This document shows positions 43,611 to 54,141 of a stretch of 64,000 nucleotides of DNA, one piece after another. Location: assembly GCA_016707425.1 (NCBI GenBank), contig JADJHU010000003.1, forward strand, positions 62,001 through 126,000, given 5' to 3'. Source of the stretch: Gammaproteobacteria bacterium (GTDB taxonomy: Bacteria; Pseudomonadota; Gammaproteobacteria; Steroidobacterales; Steroidobacteraceae). Position 1 is the stretch's first letter, and every line of letters starts with the position of its first letter. The position numbers were made by a program, and so were the translations under genes. The notes below the pieces were generated by a model. The model ran no database searches. It saw nothing but the letters and a program-made list of their open reading frames with translations, and had not been told where the DNA came from.

Positions 43611-46508
43611 TCAGAACGACTTGATCGCCGCCACCGAGATGGCCACGTTGTACAGAATGCCAGTCACCGCCTGCCAGAAGGGCAGCGCGGGCAGCCGCTC
43701 GGTGTCGAGCGGCACCACGACGGTGTCTCCCGGCTTCATCTGCACGTTCGAGCTCCTGCTGAACCAGCGGTTGCCCTCGTTCGCCACCACGCTGCCATTG
43801 GCGCGCACTACGTAGATCTTCCCGTCGTCGGCCTTGCGGGTCACGCCGCCGGAGAGCCCGATGTAGTCGTCGCGCACGAGGTCGGGCCGGTAGAAGTGCG
43901 ACGTCGCGTTCTGCACCTCGCCGATCACCGTGACTTCCTCCCGCATGCGCGGAACGATGAGCCGGTCGCCCTCGCGCACGCGGATGTCGGCGGCATTGCC
44001 CGGTGGACCGGAAACCGCCTCCCGCAGATCGATCACCAGGCGCCCGACGGCCTTCGTATCCTGCAATTGCGCGAGCAGTGACTGTCCCACCGCGAGCGCC
44101 TGGGTCGCCTGGCCCTGGTTGGCAGCCGCCCCCTGCAGGGCGAGTGTCGTCACGTCGCCTCGCAGGCGCTTCGCCAGGTTGTCCAGCTGCTCCTGCTCGC
44201 GCACGCGCAGCTCTTCCCGCGTGAACACCGCACCATCGGGGAACGCGAGGCGCGTGAGCCCGCCGGCGCGCTCGATCACCGAGCTCAGGCTCTCGTCGCG
44301 GCGTATGGTGTAGATACCCGGAAAGCGTACTTCGCCCAGGAGTTCGATCTCCTCACGGTCGCTCCACAGGGGGACTTCCTTGACGATCAGGCTGTCGAAG
44401 GGTTCGAGCGTGAGATCGGCCCCCGCCTCGCGCCGCTGCACCGCAGCGAGATCGACTTCGATCAGCTCCGCCCTGCGCTCGCCGCTGGCATCGATGCTGT
44501 AGCGTGTGAGCTCGGCCTTGCCGCCATACGCGGCCGCCTGGAGGTTGCCCCCGGCCCGGACGAGATCGCTGACTTTCATGCCCGGCTCGAGCGGATACTC
44601 ACCCGGCACCTTGACGCGGCCGCTCACGTGCACCACCTCGGTCGGCCGGTCGATGCGCGACTGCAGGCGCAGCTCGTTCAGGATGGGCTGGATGATGCGG
44701 TCACGCCCGGACTCGTAATCGAACACGGTGATCTGGTCGCGCGGCATGAGCACGATGTCGGCCGGTCCGCCTGGGTTGCGCAGGGCCGCCTCGAGATCGG
44801 CCGACAGCACAGCCACGCGCCGATCGGGCGGCAGTTCGCGGCGGATCAGGAGATAGTTCTGGTCGGCGTTCGGCATGAGCTCGTCGAGCGAGCCGATGAC
44901 TTCCGTGAGGCGCAGCCCTTCGCGCCACGCCACGGGCCCCGGGCGAAACACCTGGCCTCGCACCTGCACGCCCGAATCGAGCGTGGGGCGGAGTCTCGCG
45001 ACACGCAGCAGGTCACCGTTGCGCAGCGGCCGTGCGCGGCTCACCTCGGCAGCGAGGTCCACGTTCTCGACCACACGGCGGCGCTGCTCGTCGATGCGTA
45101 CGAGGCTCGTGCGGGTGGCATCGGCCTCCGGCGTGAGCCCGCCGGCGATCTGCAGGAGCTCATCGAGCGTCGTCTCGCGCTTCAGCTCGTAGATCGCCGG
45201 GCGGCGCACTTCGCCGTCGATGGACACCGTCGGCCCCACGGGTGGAATGAAGATCACATCCCCCGGGAGGAGCTTCGCATCGTCGCTGGTGTCGCCGTGG
45301 ATGAGGAGGTCGTAGAGATCCAGGCGACGGACGACCTGGCCCTGGCGCTTGAGCTGGATGTCGCGCAGCGAGCCGATGGGTTGCACGCCGCCGGCCGCAA
45401 AGAGCGCGGAAGTCACCGTGCCGAGCCCACTGATGGTGTAGGTCCCGGGAAATTTTGCCTCGCCCAGCACGAAGACGCGGATGGCGCGCGTCTCGCCCAT
45501 CGAAACGCTCGCCCGCACGCCGATCATCTGGCGCTCGACGCGCGACTCCAGCGCAGCGCGTACCGCCGGGAAACGCTGGCCGCTGACGCTGATCGGACCG
45601 AGCTCGGGGAAGTTCACGCGCCCGTCGCGCCCGACGGTGAGCGTGAGGTTGCGGTTCTGGTTGCCGTAGAGCTGCACCTGGAGTTCGTCGCCCGGGCCGA
45701 CGATGTAATCGGAGGGCACGGGCACCTCCGTCACCGGCGCGAAGGTCGAGGGTGCGCTCTCGAACAGGTCGTAACCGAAGGGCTTCAGCCCCTCCGGTCC
45801 GCGTCGGGCGAGCGGCAGGCGTGTCAGACGAAGATCCACACCCTGGAGTGCGGGCTCCACCGACAACCGCAGCGTCGCCTGCTCCTCCGTGAGTCCGCCG
45901 AGCGCAATGCCGGCAAAGCCGGGGAGATGCAGCACGCCGCTGCGATCGAGCTGGTACGGGTTACGGGCGCGGATGAGATCGATGAGCGCCTGCAGCCGCT
46001 CGCGCTCGAGGGGCGGCAGCGGGCGCTGCTCGGACAGTGCCTGGCCCTGCGTCGGCGGCGGATTCTGCGCGGCGGCGAGCGGCGCACCCGCAGCGCCGGC
46101 GCCCGTCGTCGCTGTGACCGGCGCCGCCCCCTCCGGTCGCTGCGGCGTGCCCTTGCGCTCGCGCAGCTTGCCCGTGAAGTCGATCTCGATGACGAGGGTG
46201 TCCTCGGCCTTGAGCTTGCCGTCGAGTTCCTCCTGGAACTCCTGAAACGCGGCACGCTGACGCCGCTCGGGCAGAGTTCCATCAGCCTGGGCACCCTGCG
46301 CGGCGCTGCGATCCGCCCGGGTGGCGCCGCTCGCGCTGCCTGCGCGGCCGCCGACCTGCTTCAGGATCTGTTGCTGCTGCTCAGGCGTGAGCTGGCGAAA
46401 GATCTCGAGCTGTTCAGACGTAGGTGTCTGGCCGAACGCGGGCGTCAGCACGCAGACGCCCAACAAGAGCCCCACGAAGAGGCCGGTGATCCGGTCGCGG
46501 ATGTCCAT
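43611..46508 (-). CDS. Large SLBB-domain polysaccharide export protein
   Basis: Periplasmic/outer-membrane polysaccharide export protein of 965 residues from the ATG at 46508. A signal peptide (GLFVGLLLGVCVLTPAFG) is followed by a disordered Gln/Ala-rich stretch. The polysaccharide-export (Poly_export) domain has SDYIVGPGDELQVQLYG and VGRDGRVNFPELGPI. About five to six SLBB domains follow (patterns FVLGEAKFPGTYTI, SIDGEVRRPAIYEL, VHVSGRVKVPGEYPL, ELLGEVRFPGIYTI, TVIGEVQNATSHFY). It is much longer than Wza (about 380) and resembles the WbfF-type proteins of wzx/wzy loci. No lipobox cysteine is positioned as in Wza. It is the first gene of the long operon and divergent from wzi. Confidence 0.92.
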   Translation of the reverse strand: MDIRDRITGLFVGLLLGVCVLTPAFGQTPTSEQLEIFRQLTPEQQQQILKQVGGRAGSASGATRADRSAAQGAQADGTLPERRQRAAFQEFQEELDGKLKAEDTLVIEIDFTGKLRERKGTPQRPEGAAPVTATTGAGAAGAPLAAAQNPPPTQGQALSEQRPLPPLERERLQALIDLIRARNPYQLDRSGVLHLPGFAGIALGGLTEEQATLRLSVEPALQGVDLRLTRLPLARRGPEGLKPFGYDLFESAPSTFAPVTEVPVPSDYIVGPGDELQVQLYGNQNRNLTLTVGRDGRVNFPELGPISVSGQRFPAVRAALESRVERQMIGVRASVSMGETRAIRVFVLGEAKFPGTYTISGLGTVTSALFAAGGVQPIGSLRDIQLKRQGQVVRRLDLYDLLIHGDTSDDAKLLPGDVIFIPPVGPTVSIDGEVRRPAIYELKRETTLDELLQIAGGLTPEADATRTSLVRIDEQRRRVVENVDLAAEVSRARPLRNGDLLRVARLRPTLDSGVQVRGQVFRPGPVAWREGLRLTEVIGSLDELMPNADQNYLLIRRELPPDRRVAVLSADLEAALRNPGGPADIVLMPRDQITVFDYESGRDRIIQPILNELRLQSRIDRPTEVVHVSGRVKVPGEYPLEPGMKVSDLVRAGGNLQAAAYGGKAELTRYSIDASGERRAELIEVDLAAVQRREAGADLTLEPFDSLIVKEVPLWSDREEIELLGEVRFPGIYTIRRDESLSSVIERAGGLTRLAFPDGAVFTREELRVREQEQLDNLAKRLRGDVTTLALQGAAANQGQATQALAVGQSLLAQLQDTKAVGRLVIDLREAVSGPPGNAADIRVREGDRLIVPRMREEVTVIGEVQNATSHFYRPDLVRDDYIGLSGGVTRKADDGKIYVVRANGSVVANEGNRWFSRSSNVQMKPGDTVVVPLDTERLPALPFWQAVTGILYNVAISVAAIKSF

Positions 46509-46626
46509 GAAGGGCGCGATTGTACCGAAGCCCGCGGGTCTTGCACGGCCCCTATGGAGCTGACACGACTGGTCGACGCCAGCGCTTGTGGTTATCGTGC
46601 CCATCCCAAAGGGAAGCCATCGCCAC

Positions 46627-48585
46627 ATGAAGCGCACCTCCACGGCTGTATTCCTGCTGCTCCTGCTCACCCCCGCCGTCGTGCCGGCACGCGGCGTCTC
46701 GCCCTGGCTGCCGCTGAACCTCGAGCCCGAGATCGAGCGCCAGATCGAGCGCGTGCTCATCCTGGCTGACGATCCGGTGCTCACGCGCCCGCTCGCCGCG
46801 GCGCGCGTGCTCGATGCCCTGCCCCGCGCCTGCGCCATCGATCCGGTCCTCTGCGCCGAGGTGCGCCGCTACCTCGCACGCTTCGCGCCCGCGAGCGGCC
46901 TCGTGCTCGCGAGTGCCGAGGTCTCCGCCGCGAGCGGTGCCGATCGCGCCGTGCCGGATCGTCACGGGCTCGGCACCGAGAGCGTCTGGAACCTCGCCGC
47001 AGGCGCCTATGTCCAGCCGAGCGACTACGCGATCCTCTCCCTGGGTGCGGTGGCCTACGAGGGCGAGACGACGCCCACAGGCTCGCTCCTCAGTGTCGGC
47101 GTGAGCCGCGCCCAGCTCGACGTGGGCTTCCGCGACCACTGGTTCTCGCCACTCACCGACGCCAGCATGCTGATCGGCACCGAGGCGGCGACCATGCCCT
47201 CGGTGACGCTCTCGAACTACGACCCGCTCACGCGCCTCGGGCTGCGCTACGAGGCCTTCGTCGCGGAGATGAGCGAGTCGGACCGCATCGCCTGGCATGG
47301 TGGCTTCACCCGGGGCAAGCCGCGGCTCACCGGGCTGCACCTGTCCGCAGAACCCGTGCCGGGCTGGTCGATCGGGCTGAATCGCCTCATGCAGTTCGGT
47401 GGCGGCGCGCGCGGCAGGACCTCGCTCCGCGATGTCTTCGATGCCTTCTTCAAGCCCGCCAGCTACGACAACGTCGACGCGAGCGAGATCGATCGCCAGT
47501 TCGGCAACCAGCTGGCCTCCATCTCCACGCGCTTCGTGTTCCCCGGCGAGCCGCGTTTCGCGGTGTACTTCGAGTACGCGGGCGAAGACACTTCGCGCGG
47601 GCGGAGCTATCTCCTCGGCAATGCCGCGCTGCTGGGCGGCATCACGGTACCGCGGCTCTTCGGGCGCTTCGATCTCACCTACGAGGCGAGCGAGTGGCAG
47701 AACGGCTGGTATGTGCACACGATCTACGAGGACGGACTCACGAACGACGGGCACGTCCTCGGTCACTGGGGGGGCGACCAGCGCCTCCGCGGCGACGGGG
47801 TCGGCGCCCAGGCGCACATGCTGCGGCTGGGCTGGGATCCGCACTTCGGCGGCAGCTTCGAAGTGAAGCTGCGCACGCTGAAGAACGAGGACTACTCGGG
47901 CGTGCGCTACGTGCGCGGCTATGACGCCACGCTGCGCTATTCGCGCCAGCTCGCCCAGCTGCGGGTCGGTGCCGAGGTGTTCGCCGGCCGCGACGTCTTC
48001 GGCGAGGATTTCTCGCGCGTCGCCGCATTCTTCCGCTATGCGCCGGACGCGTCTGCCTTCCGCTCGGCACTCGATGCCGGCCCGGCACCGCGCCGGGATG
48101 CGCGTTCCGAGATGTTCGTGCTGGCCGGGGCGAGCGCCGCCTCGGTCAGTGCCGATCTGCAGGCCGGGACACCCCGGATCGGGAGCGGGCGGGTCTGGGC
48201 CCCCTATGTTGCGGTCGGCGCACGCCGCGCGGCCGGCGCACGTCACGACCTCGGTGTGCGCCTCGAGCTCGAGGAGATCGACGACTCGCTCCTCCTTGCG
48301 GTACGTGCCCTCGACTATCACTACCGCGTGGCCGGGCCCTTCTCGATCGGTGCCTTCGTGGGCGCCGCGCGCTATGACCTGGCCACACCGGCTTACGGCA
48401 TGTACGCGGGCGCAGGCCTCGAGTGGCGCAGCCGCGCGCGCACCGGCTGGAGCGTGAGTCTCGATGTGCGCCGCGCCTTCGACGTGGCCCGCGATCATCT
48501 GCTGCCGGCCGATCCGCAGGGCGGGCGGCCGGACAGCTTCTACGACATCAATGCGACGACGCTCTCGGTGGGCTATCGCTTCTGA
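46627..48585 (+). CDS. Wzi-family capsule assembly outer-membrane protein
   Basis: Outer-membrane beta-barrel of 652 residues from the ATG at 46627; the frame opens 13 codons earlier at a site without a good ribosome-binding site, whereas AAGGGAAG precedes this ATG. The signal peptide is STAVFLLLLLTPAVVPARG. A small N-terminal helical part follows, then alternating strands ending in a terminal Phe (LSVGYRF), as expected for the assembly machinery. Conserved Wzi features include FRDHWFSPL and the SASIGLNR-like GWSIGLNRLMQFGG. Wzi helps attach capsule or group-4-type polysaccharide to the cell surface. It is transcribed away from the SLBB gene over a 118-base gap, and its stop abuts the stop of the GT32 gene. 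Confidence 0.88.
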   Translation: MKRTSTAVFLLLLLTPAVVPARGVSPWLPLNLEPEIERQIERVLILADDPVLTRPLAAARVLDALPRACAIDPVLCAEVRRYLARFAPASGLVLASAEVSAASGADRAVPDRHGLGTESVWNLAAGAYVQPSDYAILSLGAVAYEGETTPTGSLLSVGVSRAQLDVGFRDHWFSPLTDASMLIGTEAATMPSVTLSNYDPLTRLGLRYEAFVAEMSESDRIAWHGGFTRGKPRLTGLHLSAEPVPGWSIGLNRLMQFGGGARGRTSLRDVFDAFFKPASYDNVDASEIDRQFGNQLASISTRFVFPGEPRFAVYFEYAGEDTSRGRSYLLGNAALLGGITVPRLFGRFDLTYEASEWQNGWYVHTIYEDGLTNDGHVLGHWGGDQRLRGDGVGAQAHMLRLGWDPHFGGSFEVKLRTLKNEDYSGVRYVRGYDATLRYSRQLAQLRVGAEVFAGRDVFGEDFSRVAAFFRYAPDASAFRSALDAGPAPRRDARSEMFVLAGASAASVSADLQAGTPRIGSGRVWAPYVAVGARRAAGARHDLGVRLELEEIDDSLLLAVRALDYHYRVAGPFSIGAFVGAARYDLATPAYGMYAGAGLEWRSRARTGWSVSLDVRRAFDVARDHLLPADPQGGRPDSFYDINATTLSVGYRF

Positions 48586-49413
48586 TCACCCGAAGCATCT
48601 GCGCCAGAGCTCCTCAAAGAGGCTGTCCGCGGGGAAGCGCGCATTCTTGTCGAAACCCGGCTCGCGGCGCGTCATCTCGTTCCAGAGGTGCAGCGCGCGG
48701 CTGTCGGCGAGGAAATCCGTCTGGCCCGCGAGACTCGAATCGAAGGCGGCGCGCCAGTGGCGGTAGTGCAGCGGATAGAAGTGCCGGGCGGGCAGGGCCC
48801 GCTCGGCGTAGCCCAGGTGGACGGCAGCACGGGTGAGGCCCACCGGCCCGGACTCGCCCCAGCGGATGTTGCTGCGGCGGTTGCCTTCGAGCCAGCGACG
48901 GCGCCACCGCCGCCAGCGCATGCGGCGGTCGTCGTAGGGCAGCGCGCGGTGCGGATGCTCGCAGAACGTCGCCATCCAGGCGGCGAGCGCGTGGCCGGGG
49001 GGCAGGCCGAGCACGGCATTGCCGATGACGTTCTCGTCCTCCCAGCCGAAGATCTCCGGCGACGGATAATCGAAGGGCTGCAGGCACACGACGTCGGTAT
49101 CGACCCAGACCCCGCCGCGCTCGTGCAGCAGGCGATAGCGGAACCAGTCGGCGAAGATCGCCACCGACCCGCTCTTTGCATGATGGAAGAGCGCCTTGCG
49201 CGCCAGCACCGTGTCCGCCTCCACGAGCTCGACGCCGGCGGGCACGCCGTCGGGCGCCTCGTACACGTGCAGCTGCACGCGGTGCCCCTGCGCAAGGAAC
49301 GAAGCCATGCTCAGCCGCTCGATGCGCGACAGCGCCGGGCCATGCCAGAACATGTGGATCAGCGGCAGGGCCGGCGCAGCCTCTGTCCGCGGCGCGCCGG
49401 ACGTCGCCGTCAT
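48586..49413 (-). CDS. GT32-type glycosyltransferase (capsular polysaccharide synthesis family)
   Basis: Glycosyltransferase of 275 residues from the ATG at 49413, overlapping the aminotransferase stop by four bases. [27 protein letters not shown] resembles the start of the DXD-sugar-binding family. The metal-binding DXD is in [15 protein letters not shown] near residue 100, and [10 protein letters not shown] and LHLWNEM are family-conserved C-terminal segments. It is cytoplasmic and probably uses a nucleotide sugar made by the upstream dehydrogenase, epimerase or aminotransferase. Which one is not determined. A longer in-frame extension upstream lies entirely within the aminotransferase gene. 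Confidence 0.88.
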   Translation of the reverse strand: MTATSGAPRTEAAPALPLIHMFWHGPALSRIERLSMASFLAQGHRVQLHVYEAPDGVPAGVELVEADTVLARKALFHHAKSGSVAIFADWFRYRLLHERGGVWVDTDVVCLQPFDYPSPEIFGWEDENVIGNAVLGLPPGHALAAWMATFCEHPHRALPYDDRRMRWRRWRRRWLEGNRRSNIRWGESGPVGLTRAAVHLGYAERALPARHFYPLHYRHWRAAFDSSLAGQTDFLADSRALHLWNEMTRREPGFDKNARFPADSLFEELWRRCFG

Positions 49414-50576
49414 CGCCGGCAGAATTCCGCGATCGACTCCACCACGTGACGGAGCTGCGCCTGGCTGAGCTCCGGATAGATCGGCAGCGCGAGCGTTTCG
49501 GCGGCCGCGCGCTCGGACTCGGGCAGATCGCCCGCACGGTAGCCGAGGTCGGCGAAGCACTGCTGCAGGTGCAGCGGCACCGGGTAGTAGATCTCGGTGC
49601 CGACCCCGCGATCCGCCAGGTGCTGGCGAAGCTCATCGCGCCGCCCGGCACGGATCACGTACTGGTTGTAGATGTGCCGCGCACCGGCCGCGGTGCGCGG
49701 CGTGCGGACATGTGCGCCCAGATCGGCCGCCGCAAGTGCGCCGTCGTAGAAGGCGGCGTTCCGCTGGCGCGCGGCGCTCCAGTCGTCGAGATGCGGCAGC
49801 TTGACGTTCAGGACCGCCGCCTGGATCTCGTCGAGCCGGAAGTTGCCGCCGATCACGCCGTGGTAGTACTTCGGCTTGCCGCCATGGACGCGGAAGATCT
49901 CGAGCCGCTCGGCGAGTGCGGCATCGTTCGTGACGCACATGCCGGCGTCACCGAAGGCGCCGAGATTCTTGGTCGGGAAGAACGAGAGGCAGCCGATGTC
50001 GCCGAAGGAACACGCTCGCCGGCCGCTCGCGTCCGCCGAGCCGATGGCCTGCGCGGCATCCTCGATGACGCGCAGTCCGTGGTGGCGAGCGAGCGCCATC
50101 AGAGGCTCCATGTCGGCGACCTGTCCGTAGAGATGCACGGGCATGAGCGCCCGGATGCGCCCACCCGTCGCGCGGTTCACGAGTGCCTCGCCGCGGCGCT
50201 CGCACCCGCGCTCGATGAAGGCCTGTACGGCCGCGGGCGAGAGATTGAAGCTCTCCGGCTCGATGTCGCAGAACACCGGCCGCGCGCCCACGCGCGCCAC
50301 GGTGCCGCCGGTGGCGAAGAAGGTGTACGGGCTCGTGATGATCTCGTCGCCCGGGCCGATGCCGAGCACCATGAGCGCCACGAGCAGCGCATCCGTCCCC
50401 GAGGAGACGCCGATGCCGAAGCGGCACTGGCAGTAGGCGGCCACCGCATCCTCGAGGCGCCTGACCTCGGGGCCGAGGATGAAACCCTGGCTCTCGGCGA
50501 CCCTGAGGATCGCGGCGTCGAGTTCGCCTTTCAGGGCCTGGTACTGGGGTTTGAGATCGAGCAGCGGGACTTTCAT
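49410..50576 (-). CDS. DegT/DnrJ/EryC1/StrS-family sugar aminotransferase
   Basis: PLP-dependent nucleotide-sugar aminotransferase of 388 residues. N-terminal [58 protein letters not shown] and [14 protein letters not shown] with the Schiff-base Lys (about residue 190), followed by [16 protein letters not shown], are all typical. The WbpE group (3-amino-uronate synthesis) has the same N-terminal pattern. The substrate would be a keto sugar nucleotide made by the upstream enzymes, but no 3-dehydrogenase of the WbpB type is seen in this window. Ten bases separate it from the epimerase gene. Confidence 0.92.
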   Translation of the reverse strand: MKVPLLDLKPQYQALKGELDAAILRVAESQGFILGPEVRRLEDAVAAYCQCRFGIGVSSGTDALLVALMVLGIGPGDEIITSPYTFFATGGTVARVGARPVFCDIEPESFNLSPAAVQAFIERGCERRGEALVNRATGGRIRALMPVHLYGQVADMEPLMALARHHGLRVIEDAAQAIGSADASGRRACSFGDIGCLSFFPTKNLGAFGDAGMCVTNDAALAERLEIFRVHGGKPKYYHGVIGGNFRLDEIQAAVLNVKLPHLDDWSAARQRNAAFYDGALAAADLGAHVRTPRTAAGARHIYNQYVIRAGRRDELRQHLADRGVGTEIYYPVPLHLQQCFADLGYRAGDLPESERAAAETLALPIYPELSQAQLRHVVESIAEFCRR

Positions 50577-50586
50577 GGCCCCGAGT

Positions 50587-51606
50587 CTACCGAGGTTGAC
50601 CGCCCTCGTAGTAGTCGAGGTACCAGTCGATGAAGCGCCGCACGCCGACCTCGATCGGCGTGTCGGGCCGGTAGCCGACGTCGTCGATCAGGTCCTGCAC
50701 GTCGGCTTCGGTGTCCGGCACGTCGCCGGGCTGCAGCGGCAGCAGGTTCTTCTGCGCCTTCCTGCCGAGGCAGTCCTCGATCACCTCGATGTAGCGCAGG
50801 AGCTCCACGGGCCGGTTGTTGCCGATGTTGTAGAGACGGAACGGCGCGCTGCTGGTGGCAGGATCCGGGCGCGCGCTGTTCCAGTGCGGGTTCGGCTGCG
50901 CGATGCGGTCGGTGGCACGCACCACGCCCTCGACGATGTCGCCGACATAGGTGAAGTCGCGCTTGTGATGGCCGTGGTTGAAGACGTCGATCGGTTTGCC
51001 GGCGAGGATGTTCTTTGCGAAGAGAAACAGCGCCATGTCGGGCCGGCCCCACGGGCCGTAGACCGTGAAGAAGCGCAGCCCCGTGACCGGCAGCCGGAAG
51101 AGCCACGCGTAGTTGTGTGCCATCAGCTCGTTCGCGCGCTTGGTCGACGCATACATCGACAGCGGGTGCCCGACCTCGCTGTGCACGCTGAAGGGCATGT
51201 CGGTGTGCGCGCCGTACACGGAGCTCGTGGAGGCGAACACCAGGTGTCCGACGCCGTGGTGACGGCAGCCCTCGAGCACGTTGAGCGTCCCTTCGACGTT
51301 GCTCGAGATGTAGGCGTGGGGGTTCTCGAGCGAATAGCGCACACCGGCCTGCGCCGCCAGATGCACCACGCGCTGGAATTTCTCCCGGGCGAAGAGCGCG
51401 GCCATGCCCTCGCGGTCGGCGAGATCGAGCTTCACGAAGCGGAAGCCGGGCCTGCCCTCGAGCCGGGCCAGCCGGGCGGATTTCAACCGGGGGTCGTAAT
51501 AGGCGTTCAGATTGTCGAGGCCCACGACCTCATCGCCGCGCGCGAGGAAGCGCTCGGCCGTGTGCATGCCGATGAAGCCGGCGGCGCCGGTCACGAGCAG
51601 CTTCAT
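50587..51606 (-). CDS. NAD-dependent nucleotide-sugar epimerase (UDP-glucuronate 4-epimerase type)
   Basis: Extended short-chain dehydrogenase/epimerase, 339 residues from the ATG at 51606; a GTG two codons upstream is possible. [82 protein letters not shown] (YxxxK catalytic site is present as YASTK) and [17 protein letters not shown] are characteristic of UDP-GlcA 4-epimerases. It would give UDP-galacturonate from UDP-glucuronate, which the ugd gene at 21.4-22.8 kb can supply. This is a specific prediction within a family that also contains related epimerases. Confidence 0.9.
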   Translation of the reverse strand: MKLLVTGAAGFIGMHTAERFLARGDEVVGLDNLNAYYDPRLKSARLARLEGRPGFRFVKLDLADREGMAALFAREKFQRVVHLAAQAGVRYSLENPHAYISSNVEGTLNVLEGCRHHGVGHLVFASTSSVYGAHTDMPFSVHSEVGHPLSMYASTKRANELMAHNYAWLFRLPVTGLRFFTVYGPWGRPDMALFLFAKNILAGKPIDVFNHGHHKRDFTYVGDIVEGVVRATDRIAQPNPHWNSARPDPATSSAPFRLYNIGNNRPVELLRYIEVIEDCLGRKAQKNLLPLQPGDVPDTEADVQDLIDDVGYRPDTPIEVGVRRFIDWYLDYYEGGQPR

Positions 51607-51621
51607 CGCCACCGCACCGGG

Positions 51622-52920
51622 TCAGAGGCGGCCATCGACTTCGGAGGCCCTGAACACATACTTGATGTCGTAGAGCACGTGCTGGCGCCTGCAGAGCCGC
51701 CGCACGGCCTCGGCGCCCATCTCGCGGAACTCCCGGTGCCCGACCGCGACGATCGCGGCATCGTAGTGGCGTCCGTTGAGCTTGCGGATGGGGCGGATGC
51801 CGTACTCGTGGCGTGCCTCGGCTGTATCCACCCAGGGATCGTAGACATCCACGGTCGCCCCGTATTCCTCGAGCGCGCGCACAACATCCACGACCTTGGA
51901 GTTGCGCAGATCCGGGCAGTTCTCCTTGAAGGCGAGCCCCAGCATCAGGATGCGCGAACCGTTCACATGGATGCGTTTGCCCGCCATCAGGCGCACGACC
52001 TCGCCCGCGACGTACATGGCCATGTTGTCGTTCAGGCGCCGGCCGGCGAGGATCATCTCCGGGTGGTAGCCGATCTCCTGCGCCTTGTGGGTGAGGTAAT
52101 AGGGATCGACGCCGATGCAGTGGCCGCCGACCAGCCCCGGGCGAAAAGGCAGGAAGTTCCACTTCGTGCCCGAGGCGCGCAGCACCTCCTCGGTGTCGAT
52201 CCCGAGGCGGTTGAAGATGAGTGCGAGCTCGTTGATGAGCGCGATGTTCACGTCGCGCTGGGTGTTCTCGATGACCTTCGCGGCCTCGGCCACCCTGATG
52301 CTCGAGGCCTTGTGCGTGCCGGCCGTGATGATCGAGGCATAGAGCTTGTCGACGAATTCCGCCACCTCCGGCGTCGAGCCCGAGGTGACTTTCCGGATCG
52401 TCGGCAGCCGGTGCTCCTTGTCGCCGGGGTTGATGCGCTCCGGGCTGTAGCCGGCGAAGAAGTCGCGGTTGAACTTCAGCCCCGAGGTCTTCTCGAGGAT
52501 CGGCACGCAGACCTCCTCGGTGCAACCCGGATAGACCGTGGATTCGTAGACCACCACGTCGCCTTTCTTCAGCACCTTGCCCACGGTCTCGCTCGCCTTC
52601 ACGAGTGGCGTCAGGTCGGGGCGCTTGTAGTCGTCGATCGGCGTCGGCACCGTGACGATGAAGACCCGGCAGCGACGCAGATCCTCGGTGCGCGTCGTGA
52701 AGCGCAGGTGCCCGGCCTGCCGGAGTTCCTTGCGCGACACTTCGAGCGTGCTGTCGCGGCCGGATTCGAGCTCGGCGATGCGGTCGGACTTGATGTCGAA
52801 GCCGATGGTCTCGAAGCGCTTGCCGAACTCCACGGCAAGCGGCAGACCGACGTATCCGAGGCCCACCACGCCGATCCGGCAGCGGCGCAGGTTGAATGAC
52901 TGGCTGGGTGGTCGTGGCAT
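51622..52920 (-). CDS. UDP-HexNAc 6-dehydrogenase, TviB/WbpA type
   Basis: UDP-sugar dehydrogenase of 432 residues. It has [36 protein letters not shown] (the TPID pattern separates it from Ugd), [30 protein letters not shown], and the catalytic Cys in [16 protein letters not shown] near residue 270. [19 protein letters not shown] follows. The TviB/WbpA subgroup oxidises UDP-GlcNAc or UDP-GalNAc to the uronic acid. It starts 12 bases after dnaQ, so a polysaccharide precursor gene has been joined to a housekeeping operon. Confidence 0.93.
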   Translation of the reverse strand: MPRPPSQSFNLRRCRIGVVGLGYVGLPLAVEFGKRFETIGFDIKSDRIAELESGRDSTLEVSRKELRQAGHLRFTTRTEDLRRCRVFIVTVPTPIDDYKRPDLTPLVKASETVGKVLKKGDVVVYESTVYPGCTEEVCVPILEKTSGLKFNRDFFAGYSPERINPGDKEHRLPTIRKVTSGSTPEVAEFVDKLYASIITAGTHKASSIRVAEAAKVIENTQRDVNIALINELALIFNRLGIDTEEVLRASGTKWNFLPFRPGLVGGHCIGVDPYYLTHKAQEIGYHPEMILAGRRLNDNMAMYVAGEVVRLMAGKRIHVNGSRILMLGLAFKENCPDLRNSKVVDVVRALEEYGATVDVYDPWVDTAEARHEYGIRPIRKLNGRHYDAAIVAVGHREFREMGAEAVRRLCRRQHVLYDIKYVFRASEVDGRL

Positions 52921-52932
52921 AGGAAGTACGGT

Positions 52933-53697
52933 TTATACCGGGACTGCAGTGTGCGCCGCGGGACCGGGTTCGCAGGATTGCGAATCCGCATGCCGCCACA
53001 CGCACCTGCCGCCGCTCGAGCGTTCGATGAGGGCGAGCATCTCCTCGTGGGCCGTGAGCTCCTGTGCACTTGCTGCCACGACGGTGAGGTGCAGCCCCGC
53101 GGGCACGCGAACCCGCCCCCCGGCACCCGTGCTCCCGGCGGCGGCTGCCGGCTCCTCACCCAGCGCCAGCGCACCCTGCCCGCCCGTCATCGCCAGGAAG
53201 ACGTCCGCCAGGATGCGCGCATCGAGGAGCGCCCCGTGCAGCTCGCGTCGCGAGTTGTCCACGCCATAGCGTTTGCAGAGCGCATCGAGGCTGTTGCGCT
53301 GCCCCGGATGCATGCTGCGCGCGAGGGCGAGGGTGTCGAGCACCCGGCACATCGAGGCAACGGTGCGGGGCGGCTCGCCCCCCATGCGGGCGAGCTCGGC
53401 ATCGAGAAAGGCGACGTCGAAGGCGGCGTTGTGGATCACGAGTTCCGCGCCGGCAATGAAGGCGAGGAGCTCGTCGGTCACCTGGGCGAAGACCGGCTCC
53501 TGCGCGAGCTGTGCGCGCGAAAGCCCGTGCACCGCGAGTGCCCCCTCGTCGATGTCACGTTCGGGATTGAGATAGCGATGGAAGTGACGCCCGGTGGCCC
53601 GTCGATTGACGAGCTCGACGCAGCCGATTTCGATGATGCGGTGCCCGAGCTCGGGCTCGAGGCCCGTGGTTTCGGTGTCGAGAACGATCTGACGCAT
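52933..53697 (-). CDS. dnaQ: DNA polymerase III epsilon subunit (3'-5' proofreading exonuclease)
   Basis: Proofreading exonuclease of the replicative polymerase, 254 residues. Motif Exo I is VLDTETTGLEP with the catalytic Asp-Glu, Exo II is LVIHNAAFDVAFLDAEL, and Exo III is ELHGALLDARILADVF (HxAxxDA). The C-terminal tail after AMTGGQGAL is a linker plus alpha-subunit-binding region and is Ala/Gly-rich. The ATG is at 53697, nine bases after the rnhA stop. Confidence 0.95.
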   Translation of the reverse strand: MRQIVLDTETTGLEPELGHRIIEIGCVELVNRRATGRHFHRYLNPERDIDEGALAVHGLSRAQLAQEPVFAQVTDELLAFIAGAELVIHNAAFDVAFLDAELARMGGEPPRTVASMCRVLDTLALARSMHPGQRNSLDALCKRYGVDNSRRELHGALLDARILADVFLAMTGGQGALALGEEPAAAAGSTGAGGRVRVPAGLHLTVVAASAQELTAHEEMLALIERSSGGRCVWRHADSQSCEPGPAAHTAVPV

Positions 53698-53706
53698 GCG
53701 CGAAGT

Positions 53707-54141
53707 CTAGCGGACGAGCGCATCGATGGCGCGGTTCGCGAGCGCATCGACCCGTTCGTTTCCGGGATTCCCGGAATGTCCGCGCACCCAGTGCCACTCG
53801 ATGCGATGGGGTTGCGCGGCGCGCTCGAGCTCCTCCCACAGCTCGCGGTTCTTCACGGGCTTTCGGTCCGCGGTGCGCCAGCCGCGCGCCTTCCACGCGG
53901 GCAGCCACTCGGTGATGCCGCGACGCACGTACTCGGAGTCGGTGTAGAGGCGCGCGTTCACCGGCCGTTTCAGTGCCCCGAGCGCGCGGATCACCGCGGT
54001 GAGTTCCATGCGGTTGTTGGTCGTCGTGAGTTCGGCACCCGCGAGCTCCTTCTCCTCTCCGCCCGCGACGAGGAGCGCGCCCCAGCCTCCCGGCCCGGGG
54101 TTGCCGCGACACGCGCCGTCGGTCCAGATCTCCACGATCAT
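53707..54141 (-). CDS. rnhA: Ribonuclease HI
   Basis: Degrades the RNA strand of RNA-DNA hybrids. The protein has 144 residues from the ATG at 54141, which overlaps the stop of the methyltransferase gene in ATGA; the frame extends much further upstream but only as overlap. The catalytic acidic residues sit in [15 protein letters not shown] (Asp8), NNRMELTAV (Glu46), LYTDSEYV (Asp68) and GNERVDALA (Asp132), and the basic protrusion [18 protein letters not shown] is present. It is paired with dnaQ as in many gammaproteobacteria. Confidence 0.96.
   Translation of the reverse strand: MIVEIWTDGACRGNPGPGGWGALLVAGGEEKELAGAELTTTNNRMELTAVIRALGALKRPVNARLYTDSEYVRRGITEWLPAWKARGWRTADRKPVKNRELWEELERAAQPHRIEWHWVRGHSGNPGNERVDALANRAIDALVR

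Noticed and set aside
46509..46626. TACAAT box as a promoter for the SLBB operon
   Set aside because: It would leave only a few bases of leader and has no convincing -35 partner.
46552..48498. Minus-strand open frame opposite wzi
   Set aside because: Antisense shadow; wzi has signal peptide, barrel pattern and terminal Phe.
50479..52899. Very long plus-strand open frame opposite the aminotransferase, epimerase and dehydrogenase genes
   Set aside because: It spans three well-supported genes on the other strand and encodes His/Arg/Leu-rich sequence without domains.
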